DNA of 44,365 nucleotides from the NCBI GenBank assembly GCA_913778765.1, contig CAJYXO010000253.1, positions 1-44,365 of the forward strand. Direction: 5' to 3'. The notes beneath the pieces were generated by a model, which did not search any database, was not told where the DNA came from, and saw only the letters and a program-made list of their open reading frames with translations. Below, one piece after another: positions 41,580 through 44,365 of this stretch. The number at the start of each line of letters is the position of its first letter. Position 1 is the stretch's first letter. The translations under genes and the position numbers were made by a program. The DNA is from an uncultured Massilia sp. (lineage in GTDB: Bacteria > Pseudomonadota > Gammaproteobacteria > Burkholderiales > Burkholderiaceae_D).

Positions 41580-43669
41580 ACATGCTTAACAGCTTGATGG
41601 CCGAGCTGCGCCGCCAGAAGATCGCCACGCCGGTGTTCCTGCTGGCGCTCCTGGGAATGATCATGCTGCCGCTGCCGCCGGTGCTGCTGGACGTGATGTT
41701 CACGTTTAATATCGTGCTGGCGCTGATCGTGATCCTGGTGTCCGTGTCGGCCAAGCGTCCGCTGGACTTCTCGGTGTTCCCTACCGTGATCCTCGGCACC
41801 ACCCTGATGCGCCTCACCCTGAACGTGGCCTCGACCCGCGTGGTGCTGCTGCGCGGTCACGAGGGGACAGGGGCGGCCGGCCACGTGATCGAGGCCTTCG
41901 GCAACGTCGTCATCGGCGGCAACTTCGTGGTCGGTATCGTGGTGTTCGTGATCCTCATGATCATCAACTTCATCGTGGTCACGAAAGGTTCCGAACGTAT
42001 CTCCGAAGTGTCCGCGCGCTTCACTCTGGACGCGCTGCCCGGCAAGCAGATGGCGATCGACGCCGACCTGAACGCGGGCCTGATCAACCAGGAAAAGGCG
42101 CAGCAGCGCCGCAAGGAAGTGGCCGATGAAGCGGACTTCTACGGCGCCATGGACGGCGCCTCGAAGTTCGTGCGCGGCGACGCCATCGCTTCGATCCTGA
42201 TCCTCCTGATCAACCTGATCGGCGGTGTCGCCATCGGCGCGCTGATGCACAACCTGTCGATGGGCGACGCCTTCCGCCAGTACGCGCTGCTGACCATCGG
42301 CGACGGCCTGGTGGCGCAGATTCCGGCGCTGCTGCTGTCGGCCGCGGCGGCGATCCTGGTGACCCGCGTCAGCGATTCCGGCGATCTCGAAAAGCAGGTC
42401 GGCGGCCAACTGCTGGCCCAGCCGGGCGTGCTGTACTCGGCGGCCGGCGTGATGGTGATCCTCGGCCTGGTGCCGGGCATGCCGTGGTTCTTCTTCTTCA
42501 TTTTCGCCGGCGTGCTGGGTTACGTGGGCTACCGCATGTCGCGCCAGGTAGCGGCGCCGGACCGCGAGAGCGTGGCGGCGATCGAAGCCGCGCTGCGCGA
42601 CGACAAGGCGCCGGACCTCGATTGGCAGCAGTTGCCGGTGGTGCAGCCGATCTCGGTGGCGGTCGGCTACAAGCTGGTCCACCTGGTCGACAAGGCCCAG
42701 GGCGAAGCGCTCAGCAAGCGCATCAAGGGCGTGCGCCAGAGCCTGTCCGAGCAAATGGGCCTGCTGCTGCCGCCGATCGGCGTGCGCGACGACCTGACGC
42801 TGCGCCCGAACCAGTACTCGATCGCGGTGAACGGCACCGTGGTCGCGGAAGGGGAGGTGGTGCCGGAAGCGCTGATGGCGATTCCGTCGCCGACCGTGTA
42901 CGGGCAGCTGGATGGCATCCCGGGCATCGAGCCGGCCTTCGGCATGGCCATCACCTGGATCGACCCGGAGCAGAAGGCGCACGCGCTGGGCCAGGGCTAC
43001 CAGGTGGTCGAGGTGGCGAGCGCGATCGCGACCCATGCTTCGAAGGTCGCCAAGGATTACCTGGCGGAGCTGTTCCGCCACGAAGACGTGCCGGCGATGA
43101 TGGACCGCCTGACCGCACTGTCGCCGAAGCTGGCGTCGGCGCTGGACAAGGCCCTGACCCACACCCAGCTGCTGCGCGTGTTCAGGGTGCTGCTGGCCGA
43201 GAACGTGTCGCTGAAGGACATCGTCGTGATCGCCACCACGCTGCTGGACAGCTCGGAATCGACCAAGGACCCGATCCTGCTGGCGGCCGAGGTGCGCTGC
43301 GCGCTGCGGCGCCAGATCGTGACCGGCCTGTGCGGCAAGAAGAAGGACATGCCGGCCTTTAACCTGTCCGGCGATCTGGAGAACATGCTGCTCGGTTCAC
43401 TCAACCAGGCGCGCCAGAACAACGGCGGCAAGGTCGCGCTGGACAACTACCCGATCGATCCGCAGTTGCTGTCCCAGCTCCAGCTGAACATGCCGGTGGC
43501 GCGCGAGCAGATGAAGCAGCAGCATACGGCGCCGCTGCTGCTGGTGCTGCCGCAGGTCCGTCCGCTGCTGGCCCGCTATGCGCGCCTGTTCGCGCCGGGG
43601 CTGCATGTGCTGTCGTATAACGAGATTCCGGAAAACCGCGAGGTTTCCATCATCGGTACGGTGGGTTAA
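41576..43669 (+). CDS. flhA: flagellar export apparatus protein FlhA
   Basis: FlhA is the large gate protein and docks substrate-chaperone complexes. The 697-residue product has eight N-terminal membrane helices (PVFLLALLGMIMLPLPPVLL, FNIVLALIVILVSVSAKRPL and others). The FHIPEP signature lies at about 147-170 (SARFTLDALPGKQMAIDADL). A cytoplasmic domain starts near residue 330, and the tail ends LSYNEIPENREVSIIGTVG. The length is typical. It is the last gene of fliMNPQR-flhBA; its stop overlaps the stop of the converging FliK-like gene. Confidence 0.98.
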   Translation: MNMLNSLMAELRRQKIATPVFLLALLGMIMLPLPPVLLDVMFTFNIVLALIVILVSVSAKRPLDFSVFPTVILGTTLMRLTLNVASTRVVLLRGHEGTGAAGHVIEAFGNVVIGGNFVVGIVVFVILMIINFIVVTKGSERISEVSARFTLDALPGKQMAIDADLNAGLINQEKAQQRRKEVADEADFYGAMDGASKFVRGDAIASILILLINLIGGVAIGALMHNLSMGDAFRQYALLTIGDGLVAQIPALLLSAAAAILVTRVSDSGDLEKQVGGQLLAQPGVLYSAAGVMVILGLVPGMPWFFFFIFAGVLGYVGYRMSRQVAAPDRESVAAIEAALRDDKAPDLDWQQLPVVQPISVAVGYKLVHLVDKAQGEALSKRIKGVRQSLSEQMGLLLPPIGVRDDLTLRPNQYSIAVNGTVVAEGEVVPEALMAIPSPTVYGQLDGIPGIEPAFGMAITWIDPEQKAHALGQGYQVVEVASAIATHASKVAKDYLAELFRHEDVPAMMDRLTALSPKLASALDKALTHTQLLRVFRVLLAENVSLKDIVVIATTLLDSSESTKDPILLAAEVRCALRRQIVTGLCGKKKDMPAFNLSGDLENMLLGSLNQARQNNGGKVALDNYPIDPQLLSQLQLNMPVAREQMKQQHTAPLLLVLPQVRPLLARYARLFAPGLHVLSYNEIPENREVSIIGTVG

Positions 43670-44365
43670 GCCGGCAGCACCAGCGCCAGTTCCGCCATCG
43701 CCCTGAACACGGGCAAACTCAAGGCTGCCGCCATCTCCGCCGACGGCAGACGGATATGCGCCGGCCCCATCGGCAGGCTGTCGCGGTACTTCCATCCCAG
43801 CACGCGCAGGCCGGCGCGGCCCACCGCCTGCTCGAGTTCCGGCTGCAGTGCGCGCAGGCGCGCGAGGCTGCGTTCGTCCGGCGCGCACAATTCCAGCCGC
43901 ACGCCGTCGGCCAGCGGTTCGGCCTGCACCGTCACCACGACGCCGTCATCCAGCATCACTTCGAGGCGCAGCGCTGCGCGCGAACGGCGGCGGCGTTCCT
44001 GCTGCCGGGGCGGCGGGTCCTGTTCCACCACCCGCAGATGCTGGTCGCGCGGGCTTCCCGCGTGCACGGTGAAGCGCCAGGCGTCGAGCGGGGACTGCTG
44101 CTGGTCGGCCTGGCGCAGGACCCGCGGGTCCTGGCCGCCAAGCTGCCCGGCCAGCAGCACGGCGGTCGGCAACTGGCCGGGGCGGGCCTGCAGTTCGCGG
44201 TTCACCAGCTGGGCGCCATAGCTGCGCACCATGCCGCGCCAAGAGCTGGCGAGCGTGCCGCCGTCCTGGTTCGGCCAGGTCATCTGGCGCGACATCAGCA
44301 CCTGGTCCGGACGCATCGCGGCGCCGTCCTGCGCGCCGTCGGCGCCGGCCTGGGCGGCCTGGGCC
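43666..44365 (-). CDS. FliK C-terminal-like protein, 3' part (cut by window edge)
   Basis: The frame is open from the window edge to the stop at 43666-43668; an internal ATG at 44316 is probably not the start because the Ala/Gln-rich upstream codons continue without a stop. The C-terminal region LRLEVMLDDGVVVTVQAEPL, then VRLELCAPDERSLARLRALQ and PELEQAVGRAGLRVLGWKYR, looks like the C-terminal domain of FliK-type export-switch proteins. An Arg-rich stretch (QQERRRRSRAA) precedes it. The canonical FliK of this cluster is at 28122, so this would be a second copy or a relative with another task. It converges on flhA with a three-base overlap. Confidence 0.55.
   Translation of the reverse strand, partial: AQAAQAGADGAQDGAAMRPDQVLMSRQMTWPNQDGGTLASSWRGMVRSYGAQLVNRELQARPGQLPTAVLLAGQLGGQDPRVLRQADQQQSPLDAWRFTVHAGSPRDQHLRVVEQDPPPRQQERRRRSRAALRLEVMLDDGVVVTVQAEPLADGVRLELCAPDERSLARLRALQPELEQAVGRAGLRVLGWKYRDSLPMGPAHIRLPSAEMAAALSLPVFRAMAELALVLPA

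Overview
The window is a high-GC, densely coded stretch that looks betaproteobacterial. A Massilia/Oxalobacteraceae-type genome is the best guess, from the truB-typA core pair, the codon use, a REP-like palindrome and the flagellar protein sequences. This assignment is an inference from sequence style and was not searched. I saw no rRNA, tRNA, CRISPR array, insertion sequence or prophage.

Layout: (1) 1-2960 is housekeeping: the 3' part of truB, a 304-base gap and typA with a strong terminator. (2) 2963-12817 is an accessory envelope locus resembling the 'fil' (putative pilus system) genes named in Acinetobacter. Four related Sec-exported proteins (3134-5825) are followed by two AraC-type regulators on the minus strand. 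Then come a stand-alone periplasmic C39-type cysteine peptidase, an outer-membrane beta-barrel-like protein, a FadL-family barrel, a DUF2059-like protein, and a chimera joining a GspE/MshE N-terminal-type domain to a membrane segment and a domain like the exported proteins. All five FilA-like proteins carry, after the signal or membrane segment, a motif resembling the double-glycine leader that C39 peptidases cut, which suggests a protease-substrate system. (3) 12836-12923 is a REP-like inverted repeat between two converging transcription units.

(4) 12941-43669 is a near-complete flagellar locus in four blocks. A minus-strand flgBCDEFGHIJKL operon ends with a flagellin-like gene and has flgA divergent from it. 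A second minus-strand unit of 17 closely packed genes runs fliEFGHIJ-fliDST-fliK-fliL-fliA-motA-motB-flgM-flgN-glucosaminidase. A plus-strand unit fliMNPQR-flhBA diverges from it. The order fliD-S-T-K-L-fliA-motA-motB, the stators coded inside the cluster, a FliM without the N-terminal CheY-binding peptide, and the lack of fliO, che genes and flhFG all point to a lateral (Laf/Flag-2-like) flagellum rather than the primary one. No canonical flagellin gene and no lafK/flhDC regulator lies in the window. (5) The right edge holds the 3' part of a FliK-C-terminal-like gene converging on flhA.

How it works together: the plus-strand genes encode the export gate and part of the switch. The fliE-J block adds the MS ring, rotor and export ATPase. 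The flg block builds rod, rings, hook and junction, and fliDST/flgN give the cap and chaperones. FliA/FlgM supply a sigma-28/anti-sigma pair, and MotAB drive rotation.
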